DNA of 25,530 nt from Spirochaetaceae bacterium (GCA_028527945.1 JAQQAK010000305.1:1-25530), one strand, 5' to 3'; shown: positions 1-7,143, counted from the first letter of the stretch. Numbers and translations are program-made. The notes: a model not told the origin generated them from the letters alone.

Positions 1-178
1 CAATATCTTTTTGAAAGACCATATCATTAGGACATACATCGTTAATATACGCAATTACGTTAAGCTGTTGAATTGAAATATTCTTATCAACATACATGCC
101 CACATTAGCGTCAAGGAATCTACGGACAGCATAATGAGTTCGTCCAATTTCGAGAATTGGCCTGATATCATTATTCAT
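1..178 (-). CDS. MarR-family transcriptional regulator, N-terminal part (cut by window edge)
   Basis: This minus-strand reading frame starts at an ATG at 178-176 and stays open to the left edge, giving 59 residues. The visible part has a helical N-terminus followed by a stretch (ISIQQLNVIAYI, then an acidic loop and VFQKDI) that matches the layout of MarR regulators, where a helix ending in a hydrophobic YI precedes the winged-helix DNA-binding domain. The DNA-recognition helix itself lies outside the window. The start overlaps the last 8 bases of the upstream hydrolase gene, which suggests translational coupling and a two-gene operon. The call rests on the N-terminal pattern alone. Confidence 0.6.
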   Translation of the reverse strand, partial: MNNDIRPILEIGRTHYAVRRFLDANVGMYVDKNISIQQLNVIAYINDVCPNDMVFQKDI

Positions 179-1184
179 CTTGTTTTTCCTTGAGGGGCAA
201 TGTGTTTTTGAGGATAAAGTCAACCGACTGTTTAACAATAGATTCTAATGTTTTATCAGAGGCTCCGGCAAACATATGGTTTGCATTCTCAACAAAGTAT
301 GATTCTATGCTTCCGCCGGCTTGATTAACGGCTTCAATTAACATTTCGCTTTCTGCAATGTTCACCAGAGCATCTTTCATACCATGGATGACTAATATTG
401 GTACTGAATCTTTCTTTATAGAGGTTGTTGGGCTGTTTTCTATGCACTTTGCCTTGAAGTTTTCGTATTCTGTTGGTTTTACATCAAAAGCAACGTCTCT
501 AATTTTTTCTTTAATTTTAGTCATATGCTTTTTATGGTTTAACCCGAGATGTTCCGAGAGGTCTGTCGGACCGTAATGATCGACGACATAATTAACTCTG
601 GATGAATATTGGGATAATTCAGCGTCGCCCCTGAAAGTATTATCGTCTGTTAATCCAACCATAAGCGACAGATGCCCTCCTGCTGAAGATCCCCATACTC
701 CTATATTTTCAGGATCTAAATCGTAGTTGTTTGCATTTTTTCTTATCCACCTGATAGCATCTTTACAATCTTCAATATTGTCAGGAAAATTGTTTTGCTC
801 ATCAAGTAAACGGTAATCTATACTCACTACTGCGTATCCTTGATTTCTGAGCATCTCCATCATGTTGTAGGTGTCTTTGAGTGAAAGAATATCCTCTTTA
901 CTTCCGAGTAGCCATGCTCCGCCATGGATGAATACAGTTACCGGTGTCTTCAGTTTGTTCATGCCACGTGGCATATAAATATCCAGCTTCATTGTTTTTG
1001 TGTCAATCGTTTTGTAAACAAGGTCTTTATAAACTGTACCCAGCTCATCTTTATTGTAATCTGCTTTATATCGAATACTATGAAGTATAAGCTCAACGGG
1101 CATTCCACTGAATATAAATCCTATAATCGGAACCAATAACAAAGCTGCAATTATAATTATGATGATCCATTTTTTTTTCTTCAT
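171..1184 (-). CDS. Membrane-anchored alpha/beta hydrolase (esterase/lipase, HSL/BD-FAE type)
   Basis: A 337-residue alpha/beta hydrolase predicted to cleave carboxylic esters outside the cytoplasmic membrane. Residues 2-5 are lysines followed by a hydrophobic segment (6-27) that acts as a signal anchor. The oxyanion-hole motif HGGAW is at 87-91 and the nucleophile elbow GSSAG at 165-169, with Ser167 as nucleophile. The likely acid and base are Asp271 (HGMKD) and His303 (ANHMF). Length and motif order fit the hormone-sensitive-lipase-like group. The ATG is preceded by AAAGGAG at good spacing. The gene overlaps the MarR-type gene downstream. An inverted repeat at 1213-1226 lies in its promoter region and could be an operator. 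The substrate cannot be told from sequence. Confidence 0.88.
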   Translation of the reverse strand: MKKKKWIIIIIIAALLLVPIIGFIFSGMPVELILHSIRYKADYNKDELGTVYKDLVYKTIDTKTMKLDIYMPRGMNKLKTPVTVFIHGGAWLLGSKEDILSLKDTYNMMEMLRNQGYAVVSIDYRLLDEQNNFPDNIEDCKDAIRWIRKNANNYDLDPENIGVWGSSAGGHLSLMVGLTDDNTFRGDAELSQYSSRVNYVVDHYGPTDLSEHLGLNHKKHMTKIKEKIRDVAFDVKPTEYENFKAKCIENSPTTSIKKDSVPILVIHGMKDALVNIAESEMLIEAVNQAGGSIESYFVENANHMFAGASDKTLESIVKQSVDFILKNTLPLKEKQDE

Positions 1185-1212
1185 GGAATTCTCCTTTTAT
1201 AAGGCCAGAATA

Positions 1213-1226
1213 GTTTTGTGCAAAAC
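1213..1226. promoter_or_regulatory. Inverted repeat, candidate operator of the hydrolase-MarR operon
   Basis: GTTTTG-TG-CAAAAC is a perfect 6-bp inverted repeat 28 bp upstream of the hydrolase ATG. It abuts a possible minus-strand -10 box (TATTCT, 1207-1212). MarR regulators usually bind short palindromes over their own promoters, so autoregulation by the downstream MarR-type protein is plausible. The -35 box is not clear. Confidence 0.35.
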
Positions 1227-1264
1227 AAAAACATTTTTATTATTGTTTGTCAATAGGTGCATCT

Positions 1265-1381
1265 CTAAACTGTTTTCTGTATATTCCAGTTTTCAGCTGC
1301 GCTGAGAATAGTTACAAAATTGCTGTAGATTGCTTCATTGGCAATAAGCTACTGATGCGTTCCCTTGTCAACAATAAGTTA
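1265..1381 (-). pseudogene. Remnant of the C-terminal end of an ABC-transporter ATPase
   Basis: Reading the minus strand from 1378 down to the stop at 1265-1267 gives LIVDKGTHQ, an in-frame TAG at 1349-1351, then LIANEAIYSNFVTIL followed by SAAENWNIQKTV. This is the usual tail of ABC exporter ATPases: the VxxGTHxEL segment after the H-loop, then a Y-x-x-F helix and a terminal W. The TAG replaces the expected Glu of GTHQEL. A further stop at 1379-1381 ends the recognisable part, and nothing upstream resembles the rest of an ATPase. No start or ribosome-binding site exists. It is therefore a decayed fragment. It lies upstream of the hydrolase and points the same way. Confidence 0.55.
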
Positions 1382-1457
1382 GGACGCTGCCCGCCTCTTT
1401 ACTATAGTCTATTGGAGGCTTGCATTCAAAGCAAAAAACTTTTTTAGGTTTGTGAGC

Positions 1458-1489
1458 CTCTTTCAAAACCCAGGTTGGGTTTTAAAGAG
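1458..1489. terminator. Hairpin, possible terminator
   Basis: CTCTTT and AAAACCCA, separated by one bulged C, pair with TGGGTTTT and AAAGAG across a GGT loop, making a 14-bp stem. Neither side carries a clean T-run directly after the stem; the plus side has CCTCTTGTATAAAAATTTTT. GAGCCTCTT is also repeated directly at 1454-1462 and 1487-1495. Termination is possible but weakly supported. Confidence 0.35.
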
Positions 1490-1577
1490 CCTCTTGTATA
1501 AAAATTTTTAATTACAGTATCAATTAACTTCAAAATAATAACATTTAAAAAATAATAATTTTTTTATTTAAATATAT

Positions 1578-1611
1578 TGTACAACTGTACAGATAAATAA
1601 TAATATATAAT
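1578..1611 (+). promoter_or_regulatory. Possible promoter and operator of the GLUG lipoprotein gene
   Basis: A perfect -10 box TATAAT is at 1606-1611. Just upstream, TGTACA-AC-TGTACA (1578-1591) places two copies of a 6-bp palindrome 2 bp apart over the expected -35 region; a poor -35 (CTGTAC, 1585-1590) would give a 15-bp spacer. The dyad could be a regulator site. Start site and regulator are unknown. Confidence 0.3.
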
Positions 1612-1662
1612 ACAACCGGATAAATAAAAAATGCAATAGTTAAAAAAAGTTGACTTTGAGAG

Positions 1663-1686
1663 TATGAGTTCCTTTTTGAACTCATA
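1663..1686 (+). promoter_or_regulatory. 5'-UTR hairpin before the GLUG lipoprotein
   Basis: TATGAGTTC and GAACTCATA form a perfect 9-bp stem around the loop CTTTTT. It ends 13 bases before the AAGGAG ribosome-binding site (1699-1704). It would sit in the leader RNA and may stabilise the transcript or tune translation. Confidence 0.4.
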
Positions 1687-1716
1687 AAAAGTATTTTCAA
1701 GGAGTAGAAAATAATT

Positions 1717-3351
1717 ATGAAATACGGTTTAGTAAAGAAAAAGGGAAGATTTGCTTTAGTGGGTCTTTTTGTTGTCCTGTTCGCTTTTTTAGCGATTTCG
1801 TGTGAGGATGTAGGAACTGGTGATACAAGCGGTTCTGGTGATACAAGCGGTTCTGATGATACAGGCGGTACTGATGATACAGGCGGTACAGACACAACCG
1901 CTCCGTCTAATGTATCTATCGGTGGGGTTTCTGTAACAAAGAGTAGTATAGTTTTTAGTTGGACAGATCCTTCAGAATCGGATTTTGATCACGTCAAAAT
2001 CAGCTATAGCGATACCAGTGTAACGGTGGAAAGCGGAACAGCGACATACACGTTAAGCAATCTTGAATCTTCCACGGAATATACTATTACCTTCCAGTCG
2101 GCGGACACAACGGGCAACATCTCGGATGGAATAAGTCTTACATTGGAGACCATGGCATCGTGGGATGCTGACGCCACTGCCGTACTTATTACGACGGCAG
2201 ATGAGCTTAATAATGTTCGTAATGATCTTGATGGTTATTACATCCTCTTGGAGGACATCGATCTTGGTTCATCCTACAGCTCTGGTTGGAGCCCATTAGG
2301 GGATGACGAGAGTAATTTTATTGGACGATTTTTTGGTAACGGCCATGTTGTCTCTAATCTTTATATTTCAAGTACAGACGATTATCAGGGACTTTTTGGA
2401 TATGCAGGTCCTGACTCGGTTATACAGGATTTGAGCCTTAAAAGTGTTAATATTACCGGAGGTAAGAGTTCTGGTTCCTTGGTAGGGTATAATAGCGGTG
2501 CCACTATATCGAATTGCTATGCTGCAGGTTCTGTTTCAGGGGCTGCTAGTAGTATAGGAGGACTGATCGGCAGCAATCTTGGAACCGTGTCAGGCTGCTA
2601 TGCCGCGGTTACTGTTAGCGGAACCGCTTCTGATAGCAGTAGTATAGGCGGCTTGATTGGGTCTGGTGGAGCACTCTCCGATTGCTATGCCACCGGAGAT
2701 GTTTCTGGATATGACCAAGTTGGTGGCTTGATGGGATATGCATATACTACGTCCGGAATTATATCCAATTGTTATGCAACAGGCTCTGTCAGTGGCGATG
2801 GAGAAAAAATAGGCGGCTTGATTGGGTATATTGCAGGTGGAGAGATCTCCGAATGTTATGCCACTGGCTCTGTCGATGGGGGCAGTTCCATCGGCGGCCT
2901 TGTAGGGCATAATAAAGACAGTATTTCGAATTGTTATGCCACAGGGGCTGTCAGTGGAAATGTACAGTTTATCGGCGGTTTTGTGGGACGTGATAATGAA
3001 GGAAACATTTCCAACTGCTATTGCACAGGCGCAGTCAGTGATGAGTCGTCTGAGGAAACATCTACTTACACTGGCAGCTTTTTGGGGTCTGTTTCTAGTT
3101 CAACGGTGTCGAACAGCTTCTATAATTCTGATACTTCAAACCAATCAGGCTATGTTGGAAGCGGTACCTCCACCAGCAGCCTTTCCATTACAGCATTAAC
3201 CACAGATAGTATGAAAACAGAATCTACCTTTACCGATGAGGGCTGGGACTTTGCCGATGAAACGACAAACGGCAGCGACGATATTTGGGAGTTGGCCGAC
3301 AGTATCAATAACGGCTATCCCTACCTGGCTAATTTGGCCGATTCGTATTGA
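1717..3351 (+). CDS. GLUG-repeat secreted lipoprotein with fibronectin type III domain
   Basis: A 544-residue surface or periplasmic lipoprotein. A lysine-rich start and hydrophobic segment (12-27) lead to the lipobox LAISC with acylated Cys29. A low-complexity D/T/G/S linker (31-60) follows, encoded by four 18-bp tandem repeats. Residues 61-146 look like a fibronectin type III domain. Residues 150-217 form the opening turns of a beta-helix and 218-477 hold nine GLUG-type units, most with the pattern GGLIG...ISNCYATGSVSG. The W-E-L...GYPYL ending (524-537) is typical of GLUG proteins. The family is linked to adhesion and to peptidase-associated surface proteins; the ligand here is unknown. 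AAGGAG lies 12 bases before the ATG, and a strong terminator follows, so the gene is a single transcription unit. Confidence 0.88.
   Translation: MKYGLVKKKGRFALVGLFVVLFAFLAISCEDVGTGDTSGSGDTSGSDDTGGTDDTGGTDTTAPSNVSIGGVSVTKSSIVFSWTDPSESDFDHVKISYSDTSVTVESGTATYTLSNLESSTEYTITFQSADTTGNISDGISLTLETMASWDADATAVLITTADELNNVRNDLDGYYILLEDIDLGSSYSSGWSPLGDDESNFIGRFFGNGHVVSNLYISSTDDYQGLFGYAGPDSVIQDLSLKSVNITGGKSSGSLVGYNSGATISNCYAAGSVSGAASSIGGLIGSNLGTVSGCYAAVTVSGTASDSSSIGGLIGSGGALSDCYATGDVSGYDQVGGLMGYAYTTSGIISNCYATGSVSGDGEKIGGLIGYIAGGEISECYATGSVDGGSSIGGLVGHNKDSISNCYATGAVSGNVQFIGGFVGRDNEGNISNCYCTGAVSDESSEETSTYTGSFLGSVSSSTVSNSFYNSDTSNQSGYVGSGTSTSSLSITALTTDSMKTESTFTDEGWDFADETTNGSDDIWELADSINNGYPYLANLADSY
1819..1890 (+). 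repeat. Four 18-bp in-frame tandem repeats
   Basis: Units begin at 1819, 1837, 1855 and 1873. The first two (GGTGATACAAGCGGTTCT) are identical; the third and fourth (GATGATACAGGCGGTACT and the same with a final A) differ from each other at one base. They encode the six-residue units GDTSGS and DDTGGT of the linker that holds the GLUG domain away from the lipid anchor. Copy-number change by slippage would keep the frame. Confidence 0.9.
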
Positions 3352-3378
3352 TATTTGCTAAGGATTCTTAACTGAAAG

Positions 3379-3412
3379 AATACCCGGTTTGCTTTGCGAC
3401 CGGGTATTTTTG
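3379..3412 (+). terminator. Rho-independent terminator of the GLUG lipoprotein gene
   Basis: AATACCCGGT pairs perfectly with ACCGGGTATT (10 bp) across the loop TTGCTTTGCG, followed by TTTTTG. It starts 27 bases after the stop codon. Confidence 0.85.
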
Positions 3413-3446
3413 TATAGGTTTCTGAATAATTACCACCATATTAATA

Positions 3447-3622
3447 TTATTGTATAATAGAAACTGATTGGCTATAGTTTTTCTCTTCTGCCCATTGAAT
3501 TGCCTTTTGTATTAATTTTGAACTAAATCCCTGGCAGACTTAATACCCATTTTATATACAAATATTTCTGCTTTAGTGTGACGCTTCTGAGTATAAAGAG
3601 CTGTAATCGAAATAATTATAGT
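3447..3622 (-). pseudogene. Frameshifted fragment of a GNAT acetyltransferase
   Basis: The minus strand from 3622 reads ISITALYTQKRHTKAEIF then VYKMGIKSA, and the matching downstream sequence continues in another frame as CQGFSSKLIQKAIQWAEEKN then YSQSVSIIQ, with a stop at 3447-3449. Joined near 3530-3540, this matches the central strands and acetyl-CoA loop (motif A, QGxGxSSKLIQKAIxWA) of GNAT acetyltransferases. The loop Gly-x-Gly is partly lost, both frames carry stops and no start exists. It covers only about 60 residues of a normal 150-180, so it is a dead fragment. Confidence 0.55.
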
Positions 3623-3765
3623 CTAAAAATGAAAATATATGCATGCCTTAGTGAAGAGTTTAATGAATAAACAATTAAAAGTAAAAAATACATTATTCCT
3701 ACAAAAATTATTTTTTATTAACATTTGTTAATGAAATTATTTTTCTGTTGCTTTATCATCGTACG

Positions 3766-3808
3766 TTAAAATTAAGAATATATCGGAATGATCCATTCTT
3801 AATTTTAA
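3766..3808 (+). promoter_or_regulatory. 14-bp perfect inverted repeat upstream of the kelch lipoprotein
   Basis: TTAAAATTAAGAAT (3766-3779) and ATTCTTAATTTTAA (3795-3808) pair perfectly around a 15-base loop, ending about 25 bases before the AGGAG ribosome-binding site. It could be a leader hairpin, an attenuator or an operator over the promoter. No convincing -35/-10 pair was found nearby. Confidence 0.45.
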
Positions 3809-3845
3809 TAAACACCATTAATTGTGAAAAAAATAGGAGAGCACA

Positions 3846-5177
3846 ATGAAAAAAATACTAATTCTTTTAAGTGCTGTTATTCTTATTTATTTGTGGGGGT
3901 GTGATGACCCTACGAGTATGGATGCAGAGACTTATACAGAGACTTCTATCTTATCATTTTCTATTGATTCCTCTATAGAAAATGGAGGAAGTTATACTTT
4001 TACAGATAGCAAAATATTCACCACAGAAGAAGTTACCGCAACTATAAAAAATGAAGGGGATTCGGAGCTGACAATTACCAATGTTGCCTTGAGTGGAGAC
4101 GATTCTGACAATTTTAACCTGATATCAGAACCTGATTCTTCTATTGCGGCTGGAGCCAGTAGCAGTTTTAAAATCGCATTTGATGGTCTCTCGACAGGAG
4201 AAAAAAATGCTACTCTTACCATTAGCAATAACGATTCCGATAATTCTACCTTTACTGTCACACTGAATGGAACTGGTACAAGCAGGGCCTGGACAGAAGT
4301 AACGTCATCTCTTGATTGGACTCTTTCAACAGACTCCGATACTGTTGTCTTTAACAATGAGTTATGTTCAGTCTCCGATTCTGGGGTTTACTCCAGTAGT
4401 GATGGAAAAACTTGGGAATCTAAGACAACTTCAAATACTTATGAGTATGGATCGAGAAATATAGTTTTTAACGAAAAGCTATGGAATATGGGCGGGTATT
4501 TACTTCTAGGTAATGACAAGAGTTATACGAACTATGACACTATATATTCAAGTTCAGATGGAGCCAATTGGGCTCAGGTTGAGACCTCTGGAGACATTTG
4601 GGACGGACGATCAAATATGGGACTTCTTGTTTACAAAGATAAGATGTGGATTCTTGGAGGAAGATATTTTTCAGCCTACCAAGTAAGTGATTATTACAGT
4701 GATGTATGGTCAAGCTCAGATGGTAAAACCTGGACTCAGGTAACTGACTCCGCCTCATGGGGTAAAATAATCTGTCAGGGGGTTGTTGTCTTTGATGATA
4801 AAATGTGGGTTCTCGGCGGGTATGATGGAAGTTCAAGTTCATATCTTAATGATATTTGGTACAGCTCAAATGGTGAAGACTGGACGGAAGTAACCAGTTC
4901 TCCTGGATGGAGTGCAAGATCTTCATTCGGTGTTGTGGTATACGATGACAAAATGTGGATTTTAGGCGGCTATACAGAAAATGAGTCATATGCTAATGAT
5001 ATTTGGTATAGTTCAGATGGTGAAAACTGGACAGAGTTTTCTTCTTCAAATGATTGGGCAGCACGCTCTCTCATGGGGACCGTAGTATATAACGATAAAA
5101 TCTGGCTTGTGGGTGGTTATTACTATGATGGCTCTACTTATACTGGTACAGACTATGATGATATCTGGTCCTGGTAG
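3846..5177 (+). CDS. Kelch-repeat lipoprotein with N-terminal ASH-like domain
   Basis: A 443-residue exported lipoprotein. MKK plus a hydrophobic segment leads to the lipobox YLWGC with Cys19. Residues about 35-144 form an Ig-like domain of the ASH / choice-of-anchor D type (pattern TIKNEGDSELTITNV...GTGT). Residues 146-443 hold six kelch-like units with the recurring pattern IWYSSDGENWTEV...W.ARS..GVVVYDDKMWILGGY. The N-terminal strand (RAWTEV) and the last, short unit ending IWSW look able to close one six-bladed propeller. AGGAG lies a few bases before the ATG. Such propellers usually bind proteins or glycans; no catalytic residues are evident. It is probably a paralogue in role, not fold, of the GLUG lipoprotein upstream. 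Confidence 0.85.
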   Translation: MKKILILLSAVILIYLWGCDDPTSMDAETYTETSILSFSIDSSIENGGSYTFTDSKIFTTEEVTATIKNEGDSELTITNVALSGDDSDNFNLISEPDSSIAAGASSSFKIAFDGLSTGEKNATLTISNNDSDNSTFTVTLNGTGTSRAWTEVTSSLDWTLSTDSDTVVFNNELCSVSDSGVYSSSDGKTWESKTTSNTYEYGSRNIVFNEKLWNMGGYLLLGNDKSYTNYDTIYSSSDGANWAQVETSGDIWDGRSNMGLLVYKDKMWILGGRYFSAYQVSDYYSDVWSSSDGKTWTQVTDSASWGKIICQGVVVFDDKMWVLGGYDGSSSSYLNDIWYSSNGEDWTEVTSSPGWSARSSFGVVVYDDKMWILGGYTENESYANDIWYSSDGENWTEFSSSNDWAARSLMGTVVYNDKIWLVGGYYYDGSTYTGTDYDDIWSW

Positions 5178-5195
5178 AACGGCTTAACCATTGAG

Positions 5196-5256
5196 GTCTC
5201 ATCTCTGACTTGATAAGTTTCCTTATTCTTATAGAGATGGGGCATTCTATTTATAT
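5196..5256 (+). terminator. Possible terminator after the kelch lipoprotein
   Basis: GTCTCATCTCT pairs with AGAGATGGGGC over 11 positions, two of them G-U, around a 26-base loop that contains a small ATAAG/CTTAT stem. ATTCTATTTATATTTT follows. The T-tract is interrupted, so this is a moderate call. Confidence 0.45.
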
Positions 5257-5360
5257 TTTATAAACAGAGGCTTTGAAGAAAATCTGACAACACTAGATAA
5301 TTATATATAGCATAACAAGTTGTGAAATTTTCTTTATTTACATTAAGGTAGCTTTTTCAG

Positions 5361-5388
5361 AAACTCTGAGACTAAAGTCTCTAAGTTT
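5361..5388. repeat. Inverted repeat between convergent genes
   Basis: AAACT-CT-GAGACT pairs with AGTCTC-TA-AGTTT across an AA loop (5 bp + 6 bp with a 2x2 internal loop). It lies between the convergent kelch and phosphotransferase genes. There is no T-run on either side, so a terminator role is not shown. Confidence 0.35.
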
Positions 5389-5461
5389 TGAAAAAAACTC
5401 TATGGATTAAAAAATTACTGAAATAAGAACATGTTGTTGCTGAGAAAGATTTTTTACATTC

Positions 5462-6184
5462 CTACAGAAGGCTTAATGCCCATTTTGCGTGTGATTGGTA
5501 CATCTCCGCGTGTTTGAGCATTTCGTTATTTGAGTTTTTCAGAGCATATTTACGGCTCCAGTTTGAAAGAGCTATTAAACGTTTGCTTATTTTGGGTATA
5601 ACAATTGAAAGAGAGTAAAGATATTTCTGTTCTCCCAGGCTATAAGCCTTAAGAAAATCATTTAGTTTGTCCATGTCATAATTGTCAGGCCGCAAAGGAA
5701 TAAAGGTGTAGGCTGTATATGCTATATCCCATAATCTGGAGCCTGGGGCACATACATCAAAATCTATCAAGCCCTTAAATTGAAGGTTTTCAAAAACACA
5801 ATTATAGGGCGCAAAGTCTGAATGACAGATTACCTCATTTGGTTCATCATTTTTAAGAAGCCACTTGGCATTTGAAGGCTCAAAGTCCATTGTTGCGTCA
5901 TGCCACTGTCTTAATCTGAGAGCAATGTCAAACAGAAGCTTTTTGTTCCATAACCATTGGGGGCTGTAATCAGGAACTTCACCGTTTATAAAAGAAAATA
6001 CATGCTTGCCGTCCTGAATACCTATTGATTCAGATACCCATAAGATTCCCTTCTTTCGTACATGGCATAACAGTTGGTGTATAGTTTCAGAGGCTATGGT
6101 AATATCCTTGTAAATTAAATTGCCCTTTTTTAGCGGTTTATTCATATTTCCCCCGTCAAGAATTTCAAAAGATTTTGGTTCCAT
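5462..6184 (-). CDS. Aminoglycoside phosphotransferase (APH) family kinase
   Basis: A 240-residue cytoplasmic kinase of the APH/choline-kinase fold, transferring ATP gamma-phosphate to a small hydroxylated substrate. The catalytic loop HSDFAPYN is at 121-128 (Asp123 base, Asn128 metal ligand) and the metal-binding IDFD at 140-143 (Asp141). The N-terminal motif LDGGNMNKPLKKGNLIYKD matches the first strands of this subfamily (GGN.NKV.R.G), which supports the ATG at 6184 over the internal ATG at 6145. It is short compared with true resistance APHs (about 260-300 residues). It lies 8 bp after the LuxR-type regulator gene and is probably cotranscribed with it. The substrate is unknown; resistance should not be assumed. 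Confidence 0.85.
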   Translation of the reverse strand: MEPKSFEILDGGNMNKPLKKGNLIYKDITIASETIHQLLCHVRKKGILWVSESIGIQDGKHVFSFINGEVPDYSPQWLWNKKLLFDIALRLRQWHDATMDFEPSNAKWLLKNDEPNEVICHSDFAPYNCVFENLQFKGLIDFDVCAPGSRLWDIAYTAYTFIPLRPDNYDMDKLNDFLKAYSLGEQKYLYSLSIVIPKISKRLIALSNWSRKYALKNSNNEMLKHAEMYQSHAKWALSLL

Positions 6185-6192
6185 TTACCTTC

Positions 6193-7107
6193 TTAATCCT
6201 CCCCAACTTCAACTCGAATAAGATCATACAGTTCAAAGCGGCTTGAAAGCCCGGTTTTCTGATAGATATTGTAGACGTGTCTCTCTACGGTTCTTGGTGA
6301 TATTTCAAGCTGTTCAGCAATCTCTTTATGGGTATAACGAAGAAGTAGTTTTCTGACAATCTGGCTTTCTCTCTTTGTAAGTTCGTTTGTAGCGCAAAAG
6401 GATCTTATCTGATTCTCTGTTGGAGCATTTCCGCTTAATTGTCCCTTTACCGCTTTAATAATCCTGACGCAAAAGAACAGTGATGTCAACGCGAGCACAA
6501 GACTGAATCCTGAAAATGAGAAGAAGCCTGAAGGTAGAGAGCTTATCACTGGATGGCTACTCATTCGGATAAAATATTCTATGAATTCAAAGGCGTAACC
6601 AGCTATAGACATGGCCGCAAAAAGTACCAGAAAGCTTCCAAACTCTTTACGCCTTAATTCTTTTATTTTGATTATGAATATAATGGAAGGAATTAGCACA
6701 CTGGATGCAGGCATGTAGGCAAAGACTGGAAAATAATAACCTTTCCATTTTAATATTATTGAGGCCAGTATAAAAGTGCTCCATATTGATGCCGGAACGT
6801 ATTTCTGGATGGGGGAGGGCGAATCTTTCCATATACCAATTAATGGAAGGTAACCCCAGGCCATCAGTATTCCGCTGATCTGTACAAGAGTATAAAAGCT
6901 GTTCTCTACGGTCATAGCTGGAAAGCTATATGGCTGATAGACTGAGAGTTGAACTAACATAAGCAGTACAGCTCCTGTAAGGATTGTAAGAAATTCTCTC
7001 ATCCAGAAGATCAACTTAATCAGAGAGTTTAGGACTATAGCCGCTGTGAGTCCTCCGACACACAGCAGCATGACAAACATAGTTGTCCAGAAGAATAAAA
7101 TAGACAT
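6193..7107 (-). CDS. Membrane-anchored LuxR-family transcriptional regulator (7-TM sensor)
   Basis: A 304-residue protein. Residues 1-220 contain about seven hydrophobic helices (roughly 3-25, 38-57, 72-92, 107-120, 126-147, 157-180, 195-216). Residues 240-297 form a LuxR/GerE helix-turn-helix with LTKRESQIVRKLL, the turn HKEIAEQLEISPRTVERHV and the closing helix NIYQKTGLSSR. The layout is that of a one-component regulator that senses a signal in the membrane and binds DNA at its cytoplasmic C-terminus. There is no Shine-Dalgarno before the ATG, but a good promoter ends 7 bases upstream, so the mRNA may be leaderless. The APH gene follows after 8 bp and is the obvious candidate target. The ligand is unknown. 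Confidence 0.85.
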   Translation of the reverse strand: MSILFFWTTMFVMLLCVGGLTAAIVLNSLIKLIFWMREFLTILTGAVLLMLVQLSVYQPYSFPAMTVENSFYTLVQISGILMAWGYLPLIGIWKDSPSPIQKYVPASIWSTFILASIILKWKGYYFPVFAYMPASSVLIPSIIFIIKIKELRRKEFGSFLVLFAAMSIAGYAFEFIEYFIRMSSHPVISSLPSGFFSFSGFSLVLALTSLFFCVRIIKAVKGQLSGNAPTENQIRSFCATNELTKRESQIVRKLLLRYTHKEIAEQLEISPRTVERHVYNIYQKTGLSSRFELYDLIRVEVGED

Positions 7108-7114
7108 CGTTATA

Positions 7115-7143
7115 ATTTTACCAGTTTGTCATTCTCTTTTCAA
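7115..7143 (-). promoter_or_regulatory. Promoter of the LuxR-type gene, giving a near-leaderless mRNA
   Basis: On the minus strand, TTGAAA (7143-7138), a 17-bp spacer and TAAAAT (7120-7115) form a near-consensus sigma-70 promoter. Only 7 bases separate the -10 from the ATG at 7107, so transcription should start at or within a base or two of the start codon. The -35 overlaps the stop codon of the FMN reductase gene. Confidence 0.55.

Larger units (their letters stand above)
1185..1716. other. AT-rich intergenic stretch with gene remnant, hairpin and promoter elements
   Basis: There is no intact gene in these 532 bases. They hold the candidate operator (1213-1226), the ABC ATPase remnant (1265-1381), a 14-bp hairpin (1458-1489), a TGTACA dyad with a TATAAT box (1578-1611) and a 9-bp hairpin just before the ribosome-binding site of the GLUG lipoprotein (1663-1686). 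A 66-codon plus-strand frame at 1247-1447 lies antisense to the remnant and is taken as chance. Confidence 0.6.
3352..3845. other. AT-rich intergenic stretch between the two lipoprotein genes
   Basis: These 494 bases contain the terminator (3379-3412), the GNAT remnant (3447-3622) and the long inverted repeat (3766-3808). The part from 3625 to 3765 is very AT-rich and shows nothing further. Confidence 0.6.

Noticed and set aside
2590..2910. Minus-strand frame of 106 codons inside the GLUG gene
   Set aside because: A mirror of the repetitive GLUG coding sequence; repeats keep the opposite frame open by chance.
5462..6184. Calling the APH-family gene an aminoglycoside-resistance gene
   Set aside because: Only the general kinase motifs are visible; the family also covers choline, homoserine and sugar kinases.
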